This document shows positions 54,140 through 64,000 of a stretch of DNA of 64,000 nucleotides, piece after piece. The notes beneath the pieces were generated by a model, which was not told the DNA's origin, made no database searches, and saw nothing but the letters and a program-made list of their open reading frames with translations. The stretch is taken from positions 382,827,711 through 382,891,710 of the forward strand of contig OY856187.1 of the NCBI GenBank assembly GCA_963693315.1. Reading direction: 5' to 3'. Position 1 is the first letter of the stretch. Each line of letters begins with the position of its first letter. This DNA comes from Diogma glabrata (lineage: Eukaryota > Arthropoda > Insecta > Diptera > Cylindrotomidae). Position numbers and translations under genes: made by a program.

Positions 54140-57100
54140 TTAAAATAAATAATTTTGAAATTTCCATTATGAAAAATAACGATATGTTTCTAAAATGAAA
54201 AATATCTCGAAAACAACATTTTTAATTTTTTACTGAAAGAAATAATTCTATCACTATAAGCACTTTGTGCTGTTTATGCCAGTTGGGCTGAGGGCATAGA
54301 GCAACGAGTGATGTTTTTTGTTTCTTTCTAGCTGAATACTACAAAACCATTCTATTCTGATTTTTAAGATTTTCGAGTTTGTAGTTTCCTGGTACCCTAA
54401 TAGTTGCAGAGTTAACTACGCGTACGAATTCTTTATTGGTAAAGGAGGATATGGAGTAGTATGGAATATTGGCAAACACAACAAATATCTATCTTCTTTA
54501 GATTTTCTATCGTTCCTCCTTATCTGAGTAAGTCAACATTTAAATCAGATCACCTGAAAAAAAGCCCATCCAAAGATTGCATGTCTTCGAATTTATGTGT
54601 TTAAATTTTAAGCACGCAAAGCTGATGAATATCGTATTCTGGACGACCCTCGAAATTTGAAAAGGACATATTTTTGACCGACCTCATACTTCGCATACAA
54701 GTTGTATAGATGAAATAAGAAATACTTGATTTAATTTAGAAAATTAGGTGCTTTATTTAAGAACAGGCTATTCCGAAAGGGTGTCCTGGCAACTCAAATT
54801 CAGAGCAACTTTGAAATCAAAATGAGAAGCGAACGACTCACCGGATATCAAGAGTTTTATCTGGGGGAAGGTAAAAAACAAGCGTATTGAAGAAAATAAA
54901 CACAGTGAGCTTTTTGCTTACACTGTTAAAAATATTAAAAAATAAAGTTTAAAAGATGGCGCTGGTCACAGATATATGAAATATGAAATATTTTTTGAAA
55001 TATGAAAATTCCAACCTTATCCTTAAACTGCCTTATTCTGCTAAAATTTAATTAAAGTGTTTTATTTCGTTCTAAAGATATTAATTTTTAAAGATATGCA
55101 ATGTGCATCTCAGGTCAGAAGATTATGTTTTGAAACAAAAATTTTTGAAGACTTTTAAAGATTAATATCTTTCGAACATAAATACTTTGTTTAAATAAAT
55201 TTAACAGTGTAAGCAAAAATTTTACCGTGTTATTTTATAATAGGCCGATATATCAGCCTTTTACCTTTCCAACATGCATAAAACCGTTGGAAGTGGGTGA
55301 GCTTTTTTCGCGTAATTTAATTTAAAAATTAATTTCAGCTTTCGGACCACCCTGTTCTCAAACTAAACACTTCCGAAAATTTCTAAATAAACCAATTTTG
55401 TTGTTATACGATCAAAAATGGTTTACGAATTTCATCAGCTATGAAATTATTTGTCTCACTCAAAGTATGTTCTTTAATGTTTTGTTAAACTCAAAGCTTG
55501 TCCGTTGCAATTATTCAATTGGCAAATCTTGTCCCTTATTTCTTTATGTGTGATCCAATAAACTTCAATAATGGGTTCGCAGTTTCGTTTCGTTTTCGAC
55601 GATAAATTTGAAGCTTTACCAAAAACCTTTTCTCTTTAATGGTTTAAGACTGCTGAATAAACAAACTCGCCGGCTGTCTTCTTTAAAAAGATTATTTTAT
55701 TTTGAATCCATAGAATATTGAAGGAAGACTATCATAGTAAATGACTGAAACTTTCTCCTTTTTAAATCATTTCAAATTCTCTTAGCCAACTAACTAACAA
55801 TCATTCAACTAAATCAGATTGCAAAAAACTATTTCCATCAGAAAAATAAATAAAATTAAAAATTTAACAAAAGAAAAAAAAACTATTTAATTATTTTATT
55901 TTGTATAGCAGCACATAGAATTTTTATAATAAATTAATTGATTTAATTTAATACAAAAAAAATTAAACTTTAAGCACAACAAGTTTATAAAATAATATTT
56001 CACACAACTGGTGATTTTGGTTGTTTTTTATTTTAGTTATTAATTATTGAAAGTAGTATTTTTTTTTTTTTAATATTTTATTATTTATTTACAATCTATA
56101 ATGATTTCTTTAAACTATTGTTGTTGGACCGTAAAACATTACACTTTTTTTTAAAATTATTAATAATTAATGTAAAAAAATATTAATATTTTAAAACAAT
56201 TTTAAAGCTTTATATTTTTTTTAATTTTAAATTAATTATTTTCTATTTTTTTTTAAACTAACCTAAAACACTTAGCAAAGAAAAAACATCAAAATTTCGG
56301 AATTTTGGTTTTATTTACTTTATAAATTTTTTAAATAAATTTTTATTTTGATTATTCTTAGATAGAATATTAAATATAATTAATAAAACCGGGTGGAAAA
56401 AAAATAATGTAATACGCTATTACGTTAAAAAATTAAATATTAACCCATCCCAACGTTTTTAGTTAAAGTTAATTTTTAATTATTTCTTTTGTAGAAGTAT
56501 TTCGGGATTTAAAATTTAGAACAGGAATAATAAATAATTATATTATTATTATTTATTATTTTTTTTTTGTTTAAATAAATAATTTTATTAACGATTATTT
56601 TTATTTATTAGATACAAAACTAAAATTTGTTTTTGGTTTTTCACACCTAAACTTAAACGCTGAAGTGTAAAAATATATAAGCATAAATTTATGATATTAT
56701 TGACATTTTGATAACATATTGATTAGTATTGTGTAATTTGTAAGCACAGGCGCATAAAAAACTGTAAATGTATGAAAATTTAAATTTTATTGTTTTTCTG
56801 GAATTTATTTCATTTTGTAATTTTCATGTGTTGCTTTAGAAGCGTATTTAGGAATTAGGTTAAACTGGTGGAACTAAAAGTATTTTTTATGTCCATGGTG
56901 TTACATACATGCAGAGATTGCATCAAATTGCAGGTCAGTAAGGCATAATCTTTAGTATGTTGCTCGAATCGAGTTCCAATAGTTCTCTCGAAGATCAGTT
57001 TTATTCAGGATTCACAGTGGGTAATCAGATGAAGTTTCTTCTGTTAGCTTACAAAAAGTCTTCGTAGTGTGGCAAAATACCATTTACAGTTTCAACAATT

Positions 57101-57536
57101 ATCCTTATACACACTGGTGGGGCTGATTGAATTCCTTTTAGTCTGGTATTTGTATTTGTAAAGAGTTTGTATGCACCCTTACATAGTTTATTTCGTCCTT
57201 CATCTCTGAGATACTGAAACGCTCTTACTAGTGGATTTTCGCAATTCTTTCGACGATTCTTTCGAAATCGTTCGAGAGCTGCTTATTTTTTTTATCCGTG
57301 TAGATTTTTTAGAAGATTGAGACAATATTTTTTCAAACGGCGAACGCTTTTGGCATATCAGAATATTGGGTATGGTCGATTAAAAATCGAATGAAGACGT
57401 CAGAAAGGACTTAGCAGTCTACAATCTACATGTCCAACTATGACTACATGACCAACATAAAACAAGATTTAATTCGAAACTGAAATTATTTCTAATCCCG
57501 AATTCCAACTTTGTTCAAACGTTTTTAAAAGTAAAG
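54140..57536. other. Intronic, very AT-rich; one unnamed frame
   Basis: 55850-56700 is extremely AT-rich. On the minus strand 57053-57283 is open for about 76 codons (LERFRKNRRKNCENPLV, YLRDEGRNKLCKGAY), unrecognised and possibly an element remnant. The 3' end contains a CTAAT branch-like site at 57492-57496 about 40 bases before the candidate acceptor at 57536. Confidence 0.4.
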
Positions 57537-57757
57537 TTTCCATTAATCATGCATATCAACGGATCGTCACTTTGTGTAATGGACTTTTGCAAGCCTCGCC
57601 ATTACTCTGCAGTTCAACTCTTAGTTTACCACTTTTAATAATCATCATATCAATAATCGTTCAAATCGAAACCAATTCAAGACAGTTCATTGAACAAAAA
57701 CCAGACGACATAAATTTCCTTACATCAGAGACAGATAAAGAAATTATTGATCTTTGA
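57537..57757 (+). CDS. Candidate last exon of host gene: transmembrane segment and tail
   Basis: After an acceptor gtttttaaaagtaaag (57536) the exon begins with two bases that complete the single base left by the exon at 39640, then stays open to TGA 57755-57757. It encodes INHAYQRIVTLCNGLLQ, a hydrophobic run LSLPLLIIIISIIV and a polar acidic tail ending KEIIDL. With a signal peptide in the first exon this would make a type I membrane protein with a short cytoplasmic tail. Support is phase, a branch site and composition only. Family members I recall carry further Cys-rich domains, which are not seen between 39640 and 57536. It may therefore belong to a short isoform, or to another gene. Confidence 0.33.
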
Positions 57758-59572
57758 TTTTTAAAAATTCATCGAATTTATTGGAAGGTTTTCCAACCAT
57801 GAAATAATTAAAATGTATAAACCCCTTTTGCACAATACAACCCACCTATCAGCTTCCAAAAATATTGTAGGCAGTTTATATTTAAATGTTTCCACCTCTC
57901 TAGAAAAAACAATCAATTTTCTACTTCAACTTTGTATACGTGTAGCCAAAGGTAGAAACCTTTTTTTTTTGTTCCAGACTCACATTTTTATTATAAAGTT
58001 TCGTTAAAATAAAATTTTGTCCTAACTTTATTTTCATACTCATACTCGTACCGAAAATTTATTATTACCAACACAAAAAAAAAAAACAAGAAAAATCAAA
58101 AAAGTTTTTCTTTCATTCAAAATTAAACAGCTTCACTCCATTAAGTCAAAATCTACTACTCATTGTTTTGAAACTCCACTCAACTTGACTCAATAAAAAT
58201 ATTAAAGATTTAAATCTAAATTTGTTGATCTTAACAAAAAAAAAAAAATACAAAAAAAACATTAAAAACTATTATAACTTTTATTATATATACTAAAATA
58301 TAATATTTTTTTTTTCGTATATGGGAGGATTATGATTTTTTTTTTAATATTTATTCCAATAGCGTATACTCATAAGTCTATGTACGTATATATACACAAA
58401 ATGTTTTTAATCCCTTCGTTTTCAATTTAATATTTATACTTTTTTTTATAAATTTCTTGTTACATTTAGCATCTATTATTTCCAATGGATTATTTATGAA
58501 AATCCCAAAAGTAAAGTTACAAAAAATTATATCATTTAGTAAATCGTTAAAGGTTTTATTAAGTACTTTTTATGTAATCTGTGTAGAAAAGCTGATTGGA
58601 AGTTAAAGGTGAAGTAATGGAATGATTTTGATAGAATTCTATAAATTGGTTTCTTACAAGCGATTTATATCGTATTTTCAAGCGCTCAACTCGTTTGTTT
58701 CTCCCAACCGACATTTTTATTTTTCTCTTCTCTATTTTGTTTGAGCGGCGTTTACCAAAATAAGCGTCTTTATTGCTTTAATTAATTAAATAAATATTTG
58801 GTGCACGCAAATATTTTTCAACAACAATATTCTGCCAAAATAACAACTAAAGATTATCAAATTTTATGAAACTGACAGATTTGCTTCCAATGAAGCAGTG
58901 CTTCCTTTATATGTATTTAAAGACACTTCGCCTATGGGTTGCAACTGTTGCATTGTTAAGATAGTTAATATCACCGTTGGTAGTCAAATTAATCTTATCA
59001 GTATTATTGTGTAAAATTACTGTTGAAAATTTTAACCAGGCCTTTTTACGAGTCTGCCAATCTGGTTCATGTCATCTACCAAAGCTAGAAAATTATCGAT
59101 GAAATAAAATGAAGTCAAGAGCTGACACATCTCTAATAGCAATATAGGAGTGATAAGTAGCGAAATCCGAAATTCGACGTCCACGCCGTGCTGCTTGGGT
59201 AATGCTGACAGAATTAGGTTGGTGTATTGGAGACAAGCAGAGTAAAAACTGCTTAGTCAATGACGCTACATCACGGCGAATTGGCACCTTATAACCAATG
59301 CGACTCAAGCGTCTGTTCTCCATGTCAGGGGCGGCTTGGAGCGGACTTCTGTCTTGAATCAAGCAGCTCGCTATATAAACGTGTAAAAAGGTTGTTTCTG
59401 GTGACCTTAATATGCAGAACGGACCCATTCACGACAATTTGAGTTGGGCTAAGGTTAACACCCTAACCCCGGAAAAAACTAATATGTTAAATTTGGTTAT
59501 CAGAAAGAAAATAACAGACCCGGACACAACAACAGAATTTTACCTGGACGTGTAAAAGGACCAGACTTCTGA
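57758..59572. other. Unassigned; last part probably RTE LINE leader
   Basis: 57758-59040 is AT-rich and without recognised features. From about 59050 base composition becomes more balanced, up to the LINE endonuclease at 59573; this is probably the LINE 5' UTR or an older element. A 111-codon minus-strand frame (59093-59428) is not recognised. Confidence 0.4.
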
Positions 59573-60146
59573 ATCGGAACGTGGAACGTGCACAGCCTGA
59601 GCACTCCTGATGCTCTTATAAGTCTAGAAACAGAGGCTGAGAGGTATCGGATGGATATTATTGCTCTACAAGAAATTATACAACTGATAATCGGAAAACA
59701 AGATTTTTATAGTCACTTTTTATACTGTAGTGGTCATCCTTCTCGAAGAGAATTTGGAACTGACTTTCTTGTTGGTGCACGCTAACAAGAAGCCGTGATG
59801 AAATTCATCTCGGTCAGTGAGAGGATCTGCTACCTACGTGTACGCGGTACATATAACAATATTTCTCTTATTGCCGTGCATGAACCTACTGAAGCTAAGA
59901 CTGTCGACGAGACGGATAATTTCTACAAAGCACTGGAAGAGGTTATGAAACAAACACCAACACGCGACTTCATTATGGTTCTTGGTGACTTTAATGGACA
60001 GGTTGGAAGAGATATCTCTTATGGAAATGTGGTGGGTCCCAACAGCCTGCATTTGAATTCGAATGATAATGGTGAGAGAATGACTGAGTTTGCATTATCA
60101 AATACTTTGAGAATTGCCAGTACGTTCTTTCCGCATCGATCGACTC
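59573..60146 (+). pseudogene. RTE LINE endonuclease, with internal deletion
   Basis: The frame starts after a TGA at 59570 with IGTWNVHSLS, continues ALQEIIQL, and is stopped by TAA at 59783. It resumes in the same frame with ISVSERICYLRVRG and FIMVLGDFNGQVGRD (catalytic Asp/Asn). At about 60147, after HRSTHK, it jumps to the end of the endonuclease in another frame (HNFLVCATIRFHF, the former SDH region). Most of the segment containing the second catalytic half is deleted. Confidence 0.8.
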
Positions 60147-61565
60147 ATAAGCTTCCATAACTTCCTTGTATGTGCAACGATAAGGTTCCACTTCCCAAAT
60201 CCAGGCATTCCAAAATTCAATCAACGGAAACGTTTTAACATCTCATCATTAAAGAATGCTGAAACAGAAGAGAGATATCAAATCCATATTGCCGAAACAT
60301 TGGATAAATCAGAAACCATTAATGGAGACGTCGATAAGTCATGGTATTTGCTCAAAGATGCTGTTTTAAGCGCTACTGAGGGAATACTTGGACGACCACA
60401 GAACCACTCCCAGAAGCCATGGATGGATCAAGCATGCCTTGATGCTATTCAGTACAAAAGAGATTGCTATCTGAAGTGTCTGCAAGGACGTAACACCATG
60501 TCCACGAAGGAAAACTATAAACTGGCAAGACAAGCCGTTACAAAGCTATGTAGACGAACAAAGAGAGAATGGTGGAAGAGACAGTGTGAGGAGATCGAAA
60601 GCTTCAATAAGGAACATCAATCGCGTAACTTCTTTCATCAGGTTAAAACCTTAAAGAAGGGCCCTCAAACTAGATCGACTGCTATTCAAAACGAAGATAG
60701 GAAGCTACAAGTAGACCTTAAAAATATTTTAGATACTTGGGCTGATTACTTTGAGAATCTTCTCAGCTTAAGTGACCAGCAACAAGTCGGGCGACGAGCG
60801 AAGCTTATTCGTGCGTCAAAGGTACATGTACACGAACCAACCAAAGAGGAATTCGAAGCGGCGCTGTCTAAATTAAAACGCAATAAAGCACCTGGTATCG
60901 ACGATATAACATCCGAAATGATTTTACATGGTGGCGAAACTCTATCCTTAAGATTGTTTGAACTTGTTCAAATGATCTGGAGGACTGAAACCATGTCACA
61001 GGACTGGAACACAGCTATGCTGATACCAATCCATAAAAAAGGTAATCGCCTACAATGTGCAAACTACAGAGGAATCGCTCTCCTCTGCACAGCATATAAG
61101 ATCTTTTCCTACATTTTGCTATCCAAAATCAATCCTTTTGCTGAACAACTGTTTGTAGAATATCAGTGTGGTTTCCGGCGAGGCCGAGGTACTACCGATG
61201 CACTTTTCTCGACAAGGATTTTGGAATAGTGTCCAGAGTTAAACATTCCTGTGTATCAACTTTTCATTGATTTCAGGCAGGCCTACGACTCTCTCGAACG
61301 AGAGACTCTATGGTCTGCTCTGGTGTCAATGGGAATTCCTGGTAAACTGGTATCACTATGCAAAATGACAGTACAGAACTCTCAATGCTGTGTACGAGTA
61401 GAGAACGAAATATCAAAATTTTTTAAAGTCGACTCCGGCTTAAGACAAGGTGATGCTATCTCTCCTATACTCTTTAATCTAGCCTTAGAATATGTGTGCC
61501 GTCAAAAGAAACTACCGACTAATAACAATATCTTGTCAATAAACTCAGTACAGATGATTGCTTAC
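60147..61565 (+). pseudogene. RTE LINE reverse transcriptase, N-terminal part
   Basis: RT motifs: KLKRNKAPGIDDITSEMIL, WNTAMLIPIHKKGNR, NYRGIALLCTAYKIFS, QCGFRRGRGTTDALF, VYQLFIDFRQAYDSLER (motif A aspartate), GLRQGDAISPILFNLALE and QMIAY. A TAG at 61227-61229 interrupts it after FSTRILE, with the frame unchanged. At 61565 the frame meets the DNA element exactly within the tyrosine of YADD. The remaining ADDVVILGRS is at 63970-64000. Confidence 0.88.
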
Positions 61566-62013
61566 TAGTCCAGTCGTTATAGGTTTTAACTGCGGAAAAA
61601 TGCCTAGTGTGCTGAATTTTCGTTTGCAGCTCTATTACGGCATTTTAATTAATATGTAAAAAATCGACATTTACATCGTGCCGGCTAAAAAAGTTATCAA
61701 TGTCAAAAGGTCACGAAAATCCGTTTTCCGCGAATATCTCACTACCTATTACTCCGAGGTCAATTGAGATCAAACGAAAATTGTTTATCGTAAAATTATC
61801 TACAAAACATATATCAATCATTTTTCTGTAAGATCAACCATTTTTTTAGCTGAGCGACTTCAGAATGCGACTATACATTATGATTATGCACTCGTTTCCG
61901 CACCACGCATTTTTACATGGTTTTCACAGTAGGCATGATCCATAATATGTAATAAAAGCTTTTTTTTATTTGAAAGAAAAATACAAAAAAATAAACTTAA
62001 TACTGACTTCTAA

Positions 62014-62044
<31 letters not shown>

Positions 62045-63969
62045 AAATGTGTTGTGTAGTAGGAATTACAATATGTGTCACAATAACACATAAAAACCTT
62101 TTAAGACCAAGGTCCCACAACAACATACGTTCAAAGGTGTTGATGGACGTAAATCTTTCTTTTTTTGGTTTTTTTACATTTTTAGTTAAAGAATGGATAA
62201 CTAAAAAAAAAATCCTATCACTGACAAAATATGACATAGGCCAATATTTTATGATAGAATAGAGAAAATAAAAGTAAATTAAAAAGTAAATAGCAAATTA
62301 TTACAAAAATTTGCTGAAACAAAACAAAAATGTAGTTGCCAATAATCCAGCCGGTTGCATATTCCTTGATCCTGTGACGCACTCTCTTTCTTAAAGATTA
62401 AAGCCCACACATAATTATATGAAGGCTAACTTCTTCAAGAAATAGCGTCTCATCATCAATGATTATTTAACAGCTAAGATTTTAGTGCATACATAATAGA
62501 TTTTTATGCATACATAATTTTTTTTATTCACTCATAGTTGAAATCCTCAGTTTCTCTATCATTAAAATTTGCTGACAACACATTGAGTGGAATTATTCCT
62601 TTACTTAAGTAGTCGACATCTTCATTCCCCGTTTAAGCATGTTTGCCCACGGAAATGTTCACAAACTTTTGAGCATCTCAAACCCATTTTTTTGCATCCA
62701 CACTTACCGCCACAATTTTTTGTACAATTACAATAGATTGTTTTTAGTAGATCATCGGGTGCTGGTATAATAAAGTTGTTCCTGGCTGAAGTATGTTATT
62801 TTTTACTCGTAACCCCACTATTTTGCATCAATTTCTCTTCTTAGTTTGTATTTTATAATACACTCGAAAAATATACTGTTGAGCTGCTGAAGATGGAGGT
62901 GCCAATAACGGAAATTTCACACCTGTGTTTTGTTTTGATAGCTTACCAAAGCTAAAATATCTGTATTTATTTATCGAATGTTCTGATTTTGGAGCACCGT
63001 ACATTGCTAGTAGCACTCTATTGCAGCATCGACAACTACTTCTCAAGCGCAACTTTCTTGGAGATATTTCTGCGGAATTTTTTAAATCAGGTCTTTTTTC
63101 AAACAACTTCATCACTTTAATTTTTGCTTTGCCAAAAAGTGTTGAAATTGTATCACTTCCAATCATGGCATGGAATACCGAAAAATTAAGCGGCTGTGAT
63201 ATACTTGCGATATAAATGGTTCTTCCTGACGTAGTTTAAAGGTTGCGATACTCAAATTGTTCGTATAATTTTTACGACAATTACGATGAACATTTACAGA
63301 AGCAACAGTATTTAAATATTCAATATTACCATCACCTATTTTAATACTAGCATTTTTTAATGTTTGCAAGCCACGTGTAGCTTCTACTAAATCACAATCC
63401 GACAACAATTCACTGCATATAAAACAATTATCACTCATTATGCAAAATTATTCAATACCATGAAACTACTAAAATAACGTCTTTAACACTCAAGAAATAT
63501 TTCTCAACTCAGCTAAACACAGTCGGACAGTCTCGACAGCGGGTCTCGGAACAATAAAACACGAAACATCTGCCAGTGGAGGTCGTTTGTTTCCGAATCC
63601 TCTATAATATAAGTATATTCTCTACAAAACACCCGAGCATCAGATGAATGTTTTTAATACACTTGACAACATGAATATAAAGTAACTGAATTTACGTCGC
63701 GAATTCTAGTCGCTTTTTCAGCGTTGTACCCTAAAAACGGTTGATCTTACAAAAAAATGAGTACGGCATGTTTTGTAGATAATTGGACGATAAACAATTT
63801 TTCTTAACTTCAATTGACCTCCGAGCAATAGGTCGCGAGATATTCGCGGAAAACTGATTTTTCACATATTAATTAAAATGCCGTAATAAATGTGCATACA
63901 AAAATTCAGCTCAATAGGAATTTTTCCGCAGATTGGGGTTTAAAACTTCTAAAATGATTGGACTTTACG
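61562..63969 (-). mobile_element. 2.4-kb DNA transposon with long inverted ends, TTAC duplications
   Basis: The element is 61566-63965 (2400 bp). TTAC flanks both ends (61562-61565, 63966-63969). Terminal inverted repeats are about 300 bp (61566-61871 and 63696-63965), starting AGTCCARTC and sharing ttacggcattttaattaatatg, ttttccgcgaatatctc and ttacaaaa...gatcaacc blocks. A broken Cys-rich gene (62622-63438) is inside on the minus strand, plus a T-run at 62013-62040. The 4-bp TTAC duplication and long inverted ends fit several DNA superfamilies and I do not assign one. No DDE transposase was recognised, so the copy is probably non-autonomous. Confidence 0.9.
62622..63438 (-). pseudogene. Transposon-borne Cys-rich gene (CXC-type end)
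   Basis: From ATG 63438 the protein begins MSDNCFICSELLSD, with a second Cys/His group NVHRNCRKNY. After a frameshift near 63165 it continues DTISTLFGKAKIKVMK and CCNRVLLAMYGAPKSE, with RVYYKIQT near its end. After another shift near 62830 it ends APDDLLKTIYCNCTKNC, then KCGCKKMGLRCSKVCEHF and a final Cys, stopping at TGA 62622. The C-terminal spacing C-x-C-x4-C-x3-C-x-C-x6-C-x3-C resembles CXC (tesmin/TSO1-like) Cys-rich modules that bind zinc and often DNA. The overall architecture matches, from memory, transposon-linked arthropod proteins of unknown role; it could bind the element ends, but that is inference. Confidence 0.68.
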
Positions 63970-64000
63970 CTGATGATGTTGTCATCCTCGGCCGAAGTGA
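63966..64000 (+). pseudogene. RTE LINE RT resumes after DNA element
   Basis: The bases after the right TTAC duplication continue the RT frame with ADDVVILGRS and run off the window. Together with the left part (ending MIAY, its last four bases TTAC) this forms the YADD catalytic box. Confidence 0.88.

Larger units (their letters stand above)
59573..61565 (+). mobile_element. RTE-type LINE, interrupted in its YADD motif
   Basis: Plus-strand LINE with AP-type endonuclease then RT, typical of the RTE group (endonuclease of the type often annotated as craniofacial development protein 2-like). It is interrupted at 61565 by the DNA element at 61566-63965 and resumes at 63970, running out of the window. 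The 5' limit is uncertain (59270-59573). Confidence 0.85.

Noticed and set aside
59093..59428. Minus-strand 111-codon gene
   Set aside because: It lies in the probable RTE LINE leader, has no family features I can name, and its frame ends without any plausible context.

Overview
The window is AT-rich eukaryotic DNA, almost certainly from an insect (possibly a fly). It holds spliced exons with GT/AG borders and CTAAT branch sites, one gene of an insect-type Cys/Trp-rich secreted or membrane family, and a dense load of insect-type transposable elements (LOA/I-, R1-, RTE- and CR1/L2-like LINEs, Ty3/gypsy LTR elements, foldback and MITE-like DNA elements, and a satellite with a Helitron-like end). 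No tRNA, rRNA, CRISPR or bacterial-type operon is visible.

The one host gene I can support lies on the + strand. A possible signal-peptide exon (5457-5520) is followed by a strong internal exon (6951-7098, CVFPERWEGKWFQSG motif). After a 32.3-kb intron comes a second strong exon (39402-39640, CHKCVVIYEKHKNVLQF motif). A candidate last exon with a transmembrane segment sits at 57537-57757. The codon phases of all four pieces agree. Most of the other features would then sit inside the introns of this gene.

Layout. 1-5000: a solo gypsy LTR with ATAC target duplications, then a 5'-truncated gypsy copy (open RT-RNase H-integrase frame plus 3' LTR). 8068-12417: a LOA/I-type LINE on the minus strand with a perfect 12-bp target duplication. 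12826-14680: a giant palindrome with a 531-bp MITE in one arm. 14878-15767: a LINE 3' fragment. 16300-19490: an R1-type LINE split by foldback element FB-A copy 1. 24511-25012: a GC-rich block. 27478-30380: a CR1/L2-like LINE inside a minisatellite. 31020-38071: a DNA-transposon-like unit with TTATGCACGGGAC subterminal repeats, whose gene is split by FB-A copy 2, which in turn carries a 5'-truncated LINE with a 17-bp target duplication. 41038-42073: a LINE RNase H scrap and an unidentified exon-like frame. 46665-54139: a satellite with a Helitron-like end, split by a full-length gypsy element (628-bp LTRs, ATAT duplications). 59573-64000: an RTE LINE whose YADD motif is interrupted by a 2.4-kb DNA element with about 300-bp inverted ends and TTAC duplications.

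At several places removing an element and one copy of its duplication restores the interrupted reading frame. This gives firm element boundaries and a relative order of insertion. Most element genes are broken by a few stops or shifts, so this looks like a moderately young, nested graveyard rather than an active cluster. The FB-A family, the subterminal-repeat element and the TTAC element are the best candidates for poorly described systems.
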